A stretch of 16,499 nt of DNA from JAMXLO01 sp041487355 (GTDB lineage: Bacteria; Pseudomonadota; Alphaproteobacteria; Acetobacterales; Acetobacteraceae), in contig JBGPND010000105.1 in assembly GCA_041487355.1 (NCBI GenBank), forward strand, positions 1 to 16,499, given 5' to 3'. Of the stretch, positions 7,270-14,643 are shown piece by piece. The position numbers and the translations under genes are program-made. A model generated the notes under the pieces. The model did no database searches, was not told the origin of the DNA, and saw only the letters and a program-made list of their open reading frames with translations. Position 1 is the first letter of the stretch. The number at the start of each line of letters is the position of its first letter.

Positions 7270-8400
7270 ATGGCTGCGGGTGCTGGCGCGCCGGGCTTCG
7301 AGCGTAACAACCGGTTGGCCGACCTCATGTCCATTGAAACACGCTTCGATATCGCCTTGATCGCCGCTCTGGCGCTCAAGGAGAAGCAGATCCAACAGAA
7401 TTACCGACCGATCATCGCCGTCCATAAATGGTTTGCCCGCCGCCCCGGCGCCCTCTTCCGCGGCCTGATACTCGCCGAGTTCGCCGAGCGTCCTCTTGCC
7501 GAGAGCTATTTTGTCGCAAACGATTTTCCCCAGCGAGTTGTCGCCGATCCCTTCATGGGCGGCGGCACCCCCCTCCTGGAGGCTAACCGCGTCGGCTGCG
7601 ACGTGCTCGGATTCGATATCAACCCGATGGCGGCGTGGATCGTCCGCGAAGAGATCGAGCACCTTGATCTTGGCATCTACCGCGAGACAGCCGACACGCT
7701 GCTGACGACGCTGGAGCGCGACATCGGCGCCAGCTATCGCACCGCTTGCCCGCTCTACGGCGATGCCGACGTGCCGGTGAAGTATTTCCTGTGGGTCAAG
7801 GTGCTCGACTGTGCAAGATGCGGCCAGGACGTCGATCTCTTCCCCGGCTACCTCGTTGCCGATGACACGCGACACCCGAAGAACGTTCTGGTCTGTGCCG
7901 ACTGCGGTGAGCTCAACGAGGTTGCCGACCTCGGTCGACCCGGCGAGTGCCGAAACTGCCACGCTGGCCTGACTGTCGAAGGACCGGCGAAGCGCAACCG
8001 CTGCGCCTGCCGCGCGTGCCGTCATGTCAACACCTACCCGCGGGCGGCACGCGCTCGCCACCAATCTCTCCGATCTGCTGCGCTACCAGAATATGCTATG
8101 CCGATACGACACCATGGCTTTGAAGTCGCTCGATATTTTCTCGGTGCACGGATTCCCGGTCGGCCTGGTACAGTGCGAATCCATCCTGCTCGGCATCATC
8201 AACGGCAACGGCAGCAATGTCGGCTCCGGCGGTTGGGGCAACATCATCGAGAAATACGCTCGCGCCAAACACTACTGCGACGCACCCTTCGAGGTGCGCC
8301 AGGAAGGGCGCCGCAAGGTCACCATACCAATCTGGGGCGAGTGGATCGGCGAGCGCAAGAAAGAGGCCCGTGCCCGCAGCGTCACCATCCGATGCACTAG
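7270..8400 (+). pseudogene. 5' part of a broken DUF1156-type adenine-specific DNA methylase with Zn ribbon
   Basis: The frame runs to 8400 but looks like protein only to about residue 257 (8040). Features are HKWFARRPG (52-60), the SAM-binding motif DPFMGGGTPLLEANRVG (93-109), DINPMAA, and a run of zinc-ribbon cysteine pairs (Cys181/184, 209/212, 227/230, 245-250). This combination matches adenine-specific DNA methylases of the DUF1156 / Zn-ribbon group. After 8040 the frame turns into low-quality sequence, while the catalytic half continues in another frame. ATG 7270 gives MAAGAGAPGF; ATG 7327 (MSIETRFD) fits the family N-terminus better as I remember it. Neither has a strong ribosome site. 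Family members are usually near 900 residues, and the two halves here total only about 650, so a deletion as well as a frame change is likely. Confidence 0.75.
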
Positions 8401-9205
8401 CTCGACTTCTGTCGAACTGCCTCCGCACAGCCTCTACGCCGTGTTCACCGATCCGCCGTATTTCGGCAATGTCCAGTATGGCGAGTTGATGGATTTCTGC
8501 TACGTGTGGCTCCGTCAGTTGGTGAGTACCGATGCCGAGGGCTTCAATCGCCTTTCCTCGCGCTCCGCCGACGAACTGACCGGCAACACGACGCAGGCGC
8601 GGGGCATCGATCATTTCACCGACGGCTTGGCTTCCGTCTACGGCGCCATGGCTCGGGCGCTGAAACCCGGGGCCCCGTTGGCCTTCACATTCCACCACAA
8701 CAAGCTTGAGCCGTATCAGGCCGTCGGTGTGGCGATCCTCGATGCCGGCTTGACCTGTACGGCGGCTCTGCCTTGCCCGGCAGAGATGGGCGGCTCAATC
8801 CACATTCACGGCACCGGATCTTCCATCGTCGACACCGTGTTCGTTTGCCGCGATCCTATCCATATCGAGCCGGTCCTTCTGTACGACAATCCGACCAATC
8901 TGACGGCGCGCATCCGGAGCGAGCTCAAGCAGCTCCGCCAGGCCGGCATGAAGCCGACCGCCGGCGACATGCGCTGCATCGTCTATGGCCATCTCACGCG
9001 CCTGGCGATCGGGCGCTTGCGGAAGAGCTGGGACCCTGCGGAATCCACGGCAAAGCGACTTGCCCGCTTCGGTAAAGTCCTTGCCGAACTTGGCAACGCT
9101 CAGACCATGATTGACGAGCTTGCCAGTGCTGTGGCCGCAGAAGCGGTCGTTGCGGCCGATCCCACTCTCCTCACCCTGGATCACCGCGATGCCGTTCCCG
9201 TTTGA
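8024..9205 (+). pseudogene. 3' part of the broken DUF1156-type DNA methylase, with DPPY catalytic motif
   Basis: This frame (up to 393 residues from ATG 8024, open back only to a stop at 7970-7972) carries the catalytic half of the methylase. Residues from about 9 on (8048 onward) look like family sequence: ALATNLSDLLRYQNMLCRYD, then DIFSVHGFPV, GSGGWGNIIEKYA, and the amino-methyltransferase motif TDPPYFGNVQYGELMDFCY with Asp143-Tyr146 (from 8450). Motif I is in the upstream fragment, so neither half is a complete enzyme alone. The change from the upstream frame needs a net +1 shift between 7973 and about 8048. A split but interacting two-chain enzyme is a less likely alternative. The 3' end overlaps the nuclease start by 17 nt, so the two were one operon. 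Confidence 0.75.
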
Positions 9206-10241
9206 GGTACCGTTTGAGGAAATCCGCGATCATCTGGACGCTTATGTCGACGAGGTATTTGGTGCCCTGCAATCAGAATTCCTGACGCTGCCCAAGGGCG
9301 ATGGCTTTGTTGAGTATCCCGTCTTCGCGCATGGTTACGAGGCACTGAAGCGCGTGACCGCCGGGTTTCGCGACCTTTCGCCAGAGCCGGTGATCCTGAC
9401 GGTTATTGAGCAGCCGATCGCGCTGATCGTGTTGCGGACGATGCTCGGCTTTACGCCACCGGAATGGGCCTATGTCACCGCGCGGCGCATGAACATTGTT
9501 GTGCCGCAGGGCGCGGCACGTACTCTTGACCGAACGGTCCGCATGAAGCCGACGACGCCGTTGCGTGCCGGTGGCGGCGTGACTGAGCAGCGTCTCCGAG
9601 CGCTGGTGACCACCGCATGCCAGATGCTGGCGGAGTCCGTTTCCGACGCACCGGGCAAGCTGCATCGCCTCGACAAGGCCGACACGCGCAACGGCCTCGC
9701 CAGCTTACAACCCATCGCTGATCTGGGCGTGCCGTACGCCATGCTGCTCTATGAGCGTTTTCTCGGCCGGCCGTTTGCGGGCCACCGTGACAGCGTGTCG
9801 GAGCTGGTGGGGGACGTGTTGGAATCCGCGATTGAGGCGATGCTGACTTCAGCGGGGATCACATTCCGCAAGACCAAACGCGCTGAGCGAGTGACCAACT
9901 TCGACCAAGCTCCGGATTTCATCGTGCCGGATGAATTCACGCCGCATATCGTCATCGAGGCCAAGATCACCGAAGATGACGGGACGGCACGCGACAAGGT
10001 GACACGGGTTCAGCATCTGGGCGCGCTCAGCATGGCAGGGCGCCAACCTCACGAGCCGCCGAAATACGAGGTGGTTGCTTGCATCGCCGGCCGCGGCTTC
10101 GGCGTGCGACGGGAGGATATGAAGAAGCTCTTGCTGTCGACGCGCGGTAAGGTGTTCACCCTGCAGAATATCCCGCAGCTCATCGACTGCACGCGATTGG
10201 CGGAGTTCAGGACGCGGCAACCCGAGCGGCAGGCAGGGTAA
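9189..10241 (+). CDS. PD-(D/E)XK restriction endonuclease-like protein paired with the methylase
   Basis: This 350-residue protein has no signal or membrane segment. The C-terminal part has a PD-(D/E)XK nuclease core: helix GDVLESAIEAML (208-219, with Glu212), then PDF with Asp243, and VIEAK with Glu257 and Lys259, followed by RVQHLGAL. The first 200 residues are not recognised; they contain LTVIEQPIALIVLRTMLGFTPPEWAYV (70-96) and a helix ending MLLYERFLGRPF. ATG 9189 is chosen over an earlier in-frame start at 9111 because it overlaps the methylase end by only 17 nt and has a GGA about 10 nt upstream. Overlap with a DNA methylase makes a restriction enzyme the best reading. The frame and active-site residues look intact although the methylase is broken. 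The recognition sequence cannot be inferred. Confidence 0.72.
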   Translation: MPFPFEVPFEEIRDHLDAYVDEVFGALQSEFLTLPKGDGFVEYPVFAHGYEALKRVTAGFRDLSPEPVILTVIEQPIALIVLRTMLGFTPPEWAYVTARRMNIVVPQGAARTLDRTVRMKPTTPLRAGGGVTEQRLRALVTTACQMLAESVSDAPGKLHRLDKADTRNGLASLQPIADLGVPYAMLLYERFLGRPFAGHRDSVSELVGDVLESAIEAMLTSAGITFRKTKRAERVTNFDQAPDFIVPDEFTPHIVIEAKITEDDGTARDKVTRVQHLGALSMAGRQPHEPPKYEVVACIAGRGFGVRREDMKKLLLSTRGKVFTLQNIPQLIDCTRLAEFRTRQPERQAG

Positions 10242-10343
10242 AGAGATACCGCGCGTTGTGCCGAGCCAGGTCGTGTCAGCAATATTGCCGGCAATCACTG
10301 GCTTGGTGGCAAGCACCGCCGTACCCGGCCCGCAAAATGGTAC
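10242..10343. other. Convergent gene junction with small inverted repeats
   Basis: This gap lies between the nuclease stop and the oxidoreductase stop, which face each other. It contains a perfect 12-bp palindrome ATTGCCGGCAAT (10284-10295), flanked by GCCAG (10265-10269) and CTGGC (10298-10302), and a hairpin GCTTG-GTGG-CAAGC (10301-10314). No T-run follows in either direction. These may act as a weak bidirectional transcription end. Confidence 0.4.
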
Positions 10344-13259
10344 TCACCCGAATCTCTCCAGTCGATAGTGCGGATTCACCGCCTCGCCGCGTAGGATCGC
10401 ATCGGCGGTGATCCGCCCCACCACCGGCCCCAGCGTGTAGCCGTTGGCAGTCACGGTGTTAAAGAATCCCGGCAACCCCGGCGCCTCCCCCAGTATCGGT
10501 GCGCGGTCGATCGCCGGGTTTATCCCGGTCCAGGAACGGATGATGTTGAGGCTCCGCAACACCGGCAGCACGCGGGCGCAGACCCACAGATTGCCCTCGA
10601 TGTTGCGGCGCAGATTGTGCGTCCGGCCGCTTGCCGGATCGAAGCCGCCGAACCATCCGCCACCCACCAGGAAGCCGCCGCTCGCCTGCTGCTTCAGCGA
10701 TAGATGCCGGTGCGCCAGCGCGATCAGGTGCCGGGTCAACGGCGGCGCCGGCTCGGTGACGATCACCTGCTGCACCGTGCCGCTGACCGGCAGGTCCAGC
10801 CCCACCATCCTGCCGATGCGTGCCGCCCAGGGGCCGGTCGCGTTCACCACACGCCCAGCGGTGATCGAGCCCTTGCTCGTCGTCACCCGCCACGCGGCGC
10901 CGTCGCGCGCAATCGCCAGCACCTCGGCGCCGCGCAGCAGACGGGCGCCGTGGCGTTGCGCCAGCTTCAGCACCGCCATGGTGCCGCGCAGCGGATCGCC
11001 GTAGCCTTCGGCCGGAACGAAATCAGCGCCCACCATCGTTTCGGCCAGCGCAGGGGCCAGGTCGCGCAGCTCGTTGGCGCCAAGTACGTGGCTCTCGATG
11101 CCCCAGCGCCGCTCCATCGCCGACTTGCGCCGCAGCCAGTCCATGCCGGCGGCGCTATCGGCCAGCATCAGCCCGCCCTCGGTGCGGATGCCGAGGCTCT
11201 CGCCGGCCTCCGCCGCGATCTGCTGCCACAGCGCGATGCTGCGCGGCGCCAGCGGCAGCGTGTGCGCGGAGGGGCCGCCATCCTCCGGCGTGTCGTCGTC
11301 GAAATCGTAGGACAGCAGTTGCACGTGCAGGCTGCCGGCATTCGCCGTGCTGGCCGCCATGCCGGCCTCGTCGCGCTCCGCCAGCAGCACGTCGGCGCCG
11401 TCCCTGGCGAGGAAATAGGCGGTGCACAACCCGGCCAGTCCGCCGCCGATCACCAGCACGTCGGCATGGCGCGACTCGGCCGGGAGATCGGGCAAGGGAT
11501 GCAGGCGCGCCGGTGGGTTCGGCGCCTGCAGCAGCGGCGCCTCGAACTCGGGCGCCTCGAACATCAGCGGCACGGCGGGCACCGGGCGCAGCGGAGCACG
11601 CGGCGCGGCGAAGGCGAAGTCATCCGGCGAGTCGGGGCAGAGCCGCGCGATGGTGGCGGAGCAGAAGCGCCCTTGGCAGCTTCCCATGCCGGCACGCGTC
11701 GCCTTCTTCAGCGCCGGCAGCGATGTCAGGCCGCCCGCCAGCTCCTGGCGCAGCCGTCCCGCCGTCACCTCCTCGCAGCGGCAGACGATTGTCTCGTCAG
11801 GCAGCGAGCCGGGCCGCAGACGGATCGGGCGGAACAACCGCCACAGCGCATCCTGGAACCCAAGCGCCCGCGCCAAAGCCGCGCGCGTGGCGGGTTCATC
11901 CGGGGCTGACAGGCCGAGATCGCGCGCCGCCGCCAGCCCCGCCAGCCGGCCGCGCGCCATCGCCACGCGCGACCCACCGAGCGAGGCACCGTCGCCGACG
12001 GCGAACACGCCATCCACCGAAGTCCGCCCGTCCGCGTCCGTCTCGCTCGCCAGATGCCCGAGCCCGACATCGACAAACCGCTGCGGGACGCCGAGCGCGC
12101 GCGCCAGCCCGACCTCCGGCTGGAACCCCAGGTTCAGCGCGACAACATCGACATCGTAGGTGCGATCGAACGTCCGGCCAGCGACATGCGCCGACTGCAC
12201 CCGGCCCTCGCCGTGCAAGTCCTTCACCCGCGCCGACCAAAGCACCGGGACGCCGGCACGCTTCAGCGTCAGCAACATGCCGATGCCCTCGCGCACCAGA
12301 TCGGCTGCGGTACGCGCCATGGTCCAGGCCTCGCGCCATGTGGCGAGGCTGGGCCGGGGCGCTGCCTCCACGACAGCGAGCGGCTTGAGGCCACCCGCCA
12401 GCAGCTCGCAGGCAAGCTGCAGATTGAGCGGTCCGCTACCGGCGATCAGCACCCGCTCGCCCGGACAGACACGCTGCGCCCGCACCAGAGTCTGCAATGC
12501 CCCGGTGGTCATCACGCCCGGCAGGGTCCAGCCCGGCAGCGGCACCGGCCGCTCATGCGCGCCGGGTGCCAGCACCAGCCGGCGTGGCCGGAACGTCACC
12601 GCGCGGCCTTGCACCAGGGCAGCGATCTCGTCGGCCGCGAAGCCGCCCCAAACGGTGGCCTCGGTCTCGATCCGCGCACCGACGGCTAGCGCGTGATCGC
12701 GAAGCTGCGTGCCCAGGCGGAACTGCGCATCCGGCGCCGCATCGGCATGGCTGTCGGCCAGCGGCTTGGCGTATTGCCCACCGGTGGCGCTGCGTTCGTC
12801 CAGCACCACGACCGCCGCTCCGGCGTCCGCCGCGGCGATCGCCGCCGACAGCCCGGCCGGTCCCGCGCCGACCACCAGCACGTCGCAGACCCGCTCCTCT
12901 GCCTGCGCGCTTTCCGGTTCGGCACCGAGGGGCGCGAGCGGCAGAGTTGCCTCGCCGGAGACGACCATGCCGTCCGCCACCTTGGTCATGCAGGCACGCT
13001 GGCCGATGCGGCCGTCGACCGTCACCACGCAGTCGAAACAGGCACCGATGCCGCAATGCAGGCCGCGCGGCGCGCCGCTGGCGGTGCGGCGGAATGCGAC
13101 GATGCCCGCGGCCGACAGCGCGGCGGCGATCGTTTCGCCCTCCAGCGCCGGGATTGGGTTGTTATCGAAACGGAAGCTGATCGCGCGGCCCTGGGGCCGG
13201 ATGGTTCGGTGGGATAGCCGCATCGCGTGGTCCGGTCGGGTTGCGCCTTGTGCGACCAT
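10344..13259 (-). CDS. Fused HcnABC/opine-dehydrogenase-like flavoprotein ([2Fe-2S]-FAD-BFD-DAO)
   Basis: This 971-residue protein joins what are normally two or three subunits. Residues 14-105 are a [2Fe-2S] ferredoxin domain with Cys69, Cys74, Cys77 and Cys90 (HcnA-like). Residues 124-450 are a FAD/NAD(P)-type oxidoreductase with GAGPAG (131-136), a second nucleotide motif GSGPLN (274-279) and VFAVGDG (418-424). Residues 490-540 are a BFD-like [2Fe-2S] segment with CRC (Cys493, Cys495) and CQGRFC (Cys528, Cys533), as in HcnB. A proline-rich linker (about 553-596) leads to a DAO-type flavoprotein (598-971) with VIGGGLAG (603-610), like HcnC. Relatives are glycine-oxidising hydrogen cyanide synthase, opine oxidases, and hydroxyproline or sarcosine dehydrogenases; all oxidise a C-N bond and pass electrons to an acceptor. 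I favour amine, amino-acid or opine catabolism; cyanide production cannot be excluded. The gene is divergent from the importer operon. ATG 13259 is taken; ATG at residue 13 (MRLSHRT) is also possible. Confidence 0.88.
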   Translation of the reverse strand: MVAQGATRPDHAMRLSHRTIRPQGRAISFRFDNNPIPALEGETIAAALSAAGIVAFRRTASGAPRGLHCGIGACFDCVVTVDGRIGQRACMTKVADGMVVSGEATLPLAPLGAEPESAQAEERVCDVLVVGAGPAGLSAAIAAADAGAAVVVLDERSATGGQYAKPLADSHADAAPDAQFRLGTQLRDHALAVGARIETEATVWGGFAADEIAALVQGRAVTFRPRRLVLAPGAHERPVPLPGWTLPGVMTTGALQTLVRAQRVCPGERVLIAGSGPLNLQLACELLAGGLKPLAVVEAAPRPSLATWREAWTMARTAADLVREGIGMLLTLKRAGVPVLWSARVKDLHGEGRVQSAHVAGRTFDRTYDVDVVALNLGFQPEVGLARALGVPQRFVDVGLGHLASETDADGRTSVDGVFAVGDGASLGGSRVAMARGRLAGLAAARDLGLSAPDEPATRAALARALGFQDALWRLFRPIRLRPGSLPDETIVCRCEEVTAGRLRQELAGGLTSLPALKKATRAGMGSCQGRFCSATIARLCPDSPDDFAFAAPRAPLRPVPAVPLMFEAPEFEAPLLQAPNPPARLHPLPDLPAESRHADVLVIGGGLAGLCTAYFLARDGADVLLAERDEAGMAASTANAGSLHVQLLSYDFDDDTPEDGGPSAHTLPLAPRSIALWQQIAAEAGESLGIRTEGGLMLADSAAGMDWLRRKSAMERRWGIESHVLGANELRDLAPALAETMVGADFVPAEGYGDPLRGTMAVLKLAQRHGARLLRGAEVLAIARDGAAWRVTTSKGSITAGRVVNATGPWAARIGRMVGLDLPVSGTVQQVIVTEPAPPLTRHLIALAHRHLSLKQQASGGFLVGGGWFGGFDPASGRTHNLRRNIEGNLWVCARVLPVLRSLNIIRSWTGINPAIDRAPILGEAPGLPGFFNTVTANGYTLGPVVGRITADAILRGEAVNPHYRLERFG

Positions 13260-13285
13260 GCTGCCTGTACGCAGCGGATTTCACC

Positions 13286-13301
13286 AGCCTTCGCGAATGC
13301 T
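13286..13301. promoter_or_regulatory. Imperfect 16-bp palindrome, possible activator-binding site
   Basis: AGCCTTCG and CGAATGCT are inverted copies with one mismatched pair, centred on TTCGCGAA. The centre is about 138 bp upstream of the start predicted from the sigma-54 motif, a usual place for enhancer-binding activators. It is also about 35 bp upstream of the oxidoreductase start codon, so it could serve either gene. It could equally be chance in GC-rich DNA. Confidence 0.3.
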
Positions 13302-13404
13302 TTGGTCGCCAGCAGATATGATTATCTATTGGGCATTTCGCCTAGAAAATCGGCCTATCTGAGAAGCTATATCGCGTACATGCCTGCATTCCGCGCATCA
13401 TGAA

Positions 13405-13421
13405 CTGGCACGACTCTCGCA
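13405..13421 (+). promoter_or_regulatory. Sigma-54 (RpoN) -24/-12 promoter for the ABC importer operon
   Basis: CTGGCACG-ACTC-TCGCA matches the consensus YTGGCACG-N4-TTGCW at 12 of 13 defined positions, with the invariant GG (13407-13408) and GC (13419-13420) at the exact GG-N10-GC spacing. Transcription would begin near 13432, giving a leader of about 150 nt before the binding-protein ATG. Sigma-54 promoters need an ATP-using activator such as NtrC, which fits uptake of a nitrogen source. No activator gene is in the window. Confidence 0.65.
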
Positions 13422-13514
13422 AGGCTCATGTCGGCGGGATCAAGACAGCGCAGCACCGCTCCGGCGGTAGCTTTCGGTTGGCGTGCCAGTCCCTCCCGCT
13501 CTTGGGGATCTGAC

Positions 13515-13589
13515 ATGGCGGCATCGGCCATCACCACAGCGTCTGGCGCAGGGCCAGCGCGTCCCGCACAGGAGAATCGTCATGTGTGA
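13515..13589 (+). CDS. Possible 24-residue leader ORF overlapping the binding-protein start
   Basis: ATG 13515 has GGGGA at 13504-13508 with a 6-nt spacer. The frame encodes a short Ala-rich peptide beginning MAASAITTASG and ends TGA at 13587-13589, overlapping the downstream ATG (13582) by 8 nt. That geometry would allow translational coupling. There is no recognisable motif and no conservation data, so chance is at least as likely. Confidence 0.15.
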   Translation: MAASAITTASGAGPARPAQENRHV

Positions 13590-14643
13590 ACACTCCGGCA
13601 CGATCAACCTGTCCCAACTGCGCGCGATGCAATTCGGCCGGCGGGGCTTCCTGCGCGCCACCGCAGCCAGCACGCTCACGCTCGCGGTTGGTCCCGGTAT
13701 GATGGGCAGCGCGCATGCCGCCGAGACGCATATCAAATCGACGCACGGCTCCGGCTTCTGCAATCTGAACTACTTCCTGGCGAACGCGCTGCAGACGGCA
13801 AAGGACGATGGTGTGATGCTCGACTTCATCATCACGCCGGGCTTCGCCGAACAGGTGACGTTCCTCGGCGCCGGCCAGGTGGACGCAGGGCTGATCCCGT
13901 ACACCAGTTTCGTCGCGCTGTTCGATGCTGGCGCGCCGGTGAAGATCATCGCCGGCGGTGGCATCCAGGGCTGCGTCCTGGTGGCGCAGCCGGGGCTCGA
14001 CAGCCCGGACAAGCTGAAGGGCAAGACGCTGGGGACGTTCCAGATGGACACGCTGGAGGTGCTGCCGTTCGACTGGCTGAAAAAGCACGGCGTGAATTTC
14101 AAGGACATCAATGTCCGCTACATGGGCAACACGCCCGAGGCCGTGGAGGCGTTCAAGGCCGGTGCACTCGACCTGATCTGCACCATCGAGCCCTATGCCA
14201 CCGCGTTGCTGAACGACGTGAAAGGCAGCGTGATGCTGTCGGACGGCATCGACATCTACGGGCCCGGCTACACCGACTGCGTGCTGGCGGTGCGCGCCGA
14301 CCTGATCAAGCAGAAGCCCGCTGCACTGAAGTCGCTGATCAAGGGCATGATGAAGGCACAGTACATGGCGGAGACGAAGCCGGAGGAGACGCTGCAGATT
14401 CTGGTCGGTCCGTACTACAAGACCTCGATCGACAATGCGCGCATTGCGATGACGAAGCAGCCCTCGGTGGTGGACGCACGCAGCCAGACACAGTTCATCC
14501 TCGATCGCGTCGAGTCGATCGTCGAGATGGGCTACATCAAGAAGAAGCCCGGCCGTGACGCGATCGACTGGACGCTGCTCGAGCAGGTGATCGCCGAGAA
14601 CCAGGACCTGTATGGCAAGCTCAAGTACAAATCCGCTGCCTGA
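13582..14643 (+). CDS. ABC importer substrate-binding protein, NitT/TauT type, Tat-exported
   Basis: This 353-residue protein belongs to the NMT1/ThiY-like binding-protein family, to which nitrate, taurine and aliphatic sulfonate importers also belong. The N-terminus has a twin-arginine signal: FGRRGFLRATAAS with Arg20-Arg21, then a hydrophobic stretch and an Ala-X-Ala site (SAHAAE, cleavage near 46-47). This implies export of a folded protein to the periplasm. Typical family segments follow: ITPGFAEQVTFLGAGQVDAGLIPY, KLKGKTLGTF, and a region ending GALDLICTIEPYA. AGGAGA (13570-13575) sits 6 nt before ATG 13582, which decides the start over an earlier in-frame ATG at 13483 with no ribosome site. 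It is the first gene of a three-gene operon behind a sigma-54-like promoter. The ligand is unknown; pairing with a C-N-oxidising flavoprotein suggests a nitrogenous organic compound. Confidence 0.9.
   Translation: MCEHSGTINLSQLRAMQFGRRGFLRATAASTLTLAVGPGMMGSAHAAETHIKSTHGSGFCNLNYFLANALQTAKDDGVMLDFIITPGFAEQVTFLGAGQVDAGLIPYTSFVALFDAGAPVKIIAGGGIQGCVLVAQPGLDSPDKLKGKTLGTFQMDTLEVLPFDWLKKHGVNFKDINVRYMGNTPEAVEAFKAGALDLICTIEPYATALLNDVKGSVMLSDGIDIYGPGYTDCVLAVRADLIKQKPAALKSLIKGMMKAQYMAETKPEETLQILVGPYYKTSIDNARIAMTKQPSVVDARSQTQFILDRVESIVEMGYIKKKPGRDAIDWTLLEQVIAENQDLYGKLKYKSAA

Larger units (their letters stand above)
13260..13581. promoter_or_regulatory. 322-bp divergent control region between oxidoreductase and importer operon
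   Basis: This stretch holds an imperfect 16-bp palindrome (13286-13301), an AT-rich block (about 13305-13375) that probably carries the minus-strand promoter, and a sigma-54-type promoter (13405-13421). It continues into a leader of about 150 nt with a small hairpin ACCGC-TCCG-GCGGT (13455-13468) and a possible 24-codon ORF. I saw no match to a known riboswitch class. Confidence 0.6.

Noticed and set aside
10284..10314. Canonical intrinsic terminator between the convergent genes
   Set aside because: Small palindromes are present but neither strand has a following T-run, so it is recorded only as a junction with inverted repeats.
13483..13581. Longer in-frame start for the substrate-binding protein
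   Set aside because: AGGAGA six nt before ATG 13582 and the correctly placed twin-arginine signal fix the start; the upstream extension is arginine- and proline-rich without features.
13432..13581. Possible riboswitch in the importer leader
   Set aside because: Only a 5-bp hairpin is visible; I could not match guanidine, glycine, TPP or other conserved aptamer cores.
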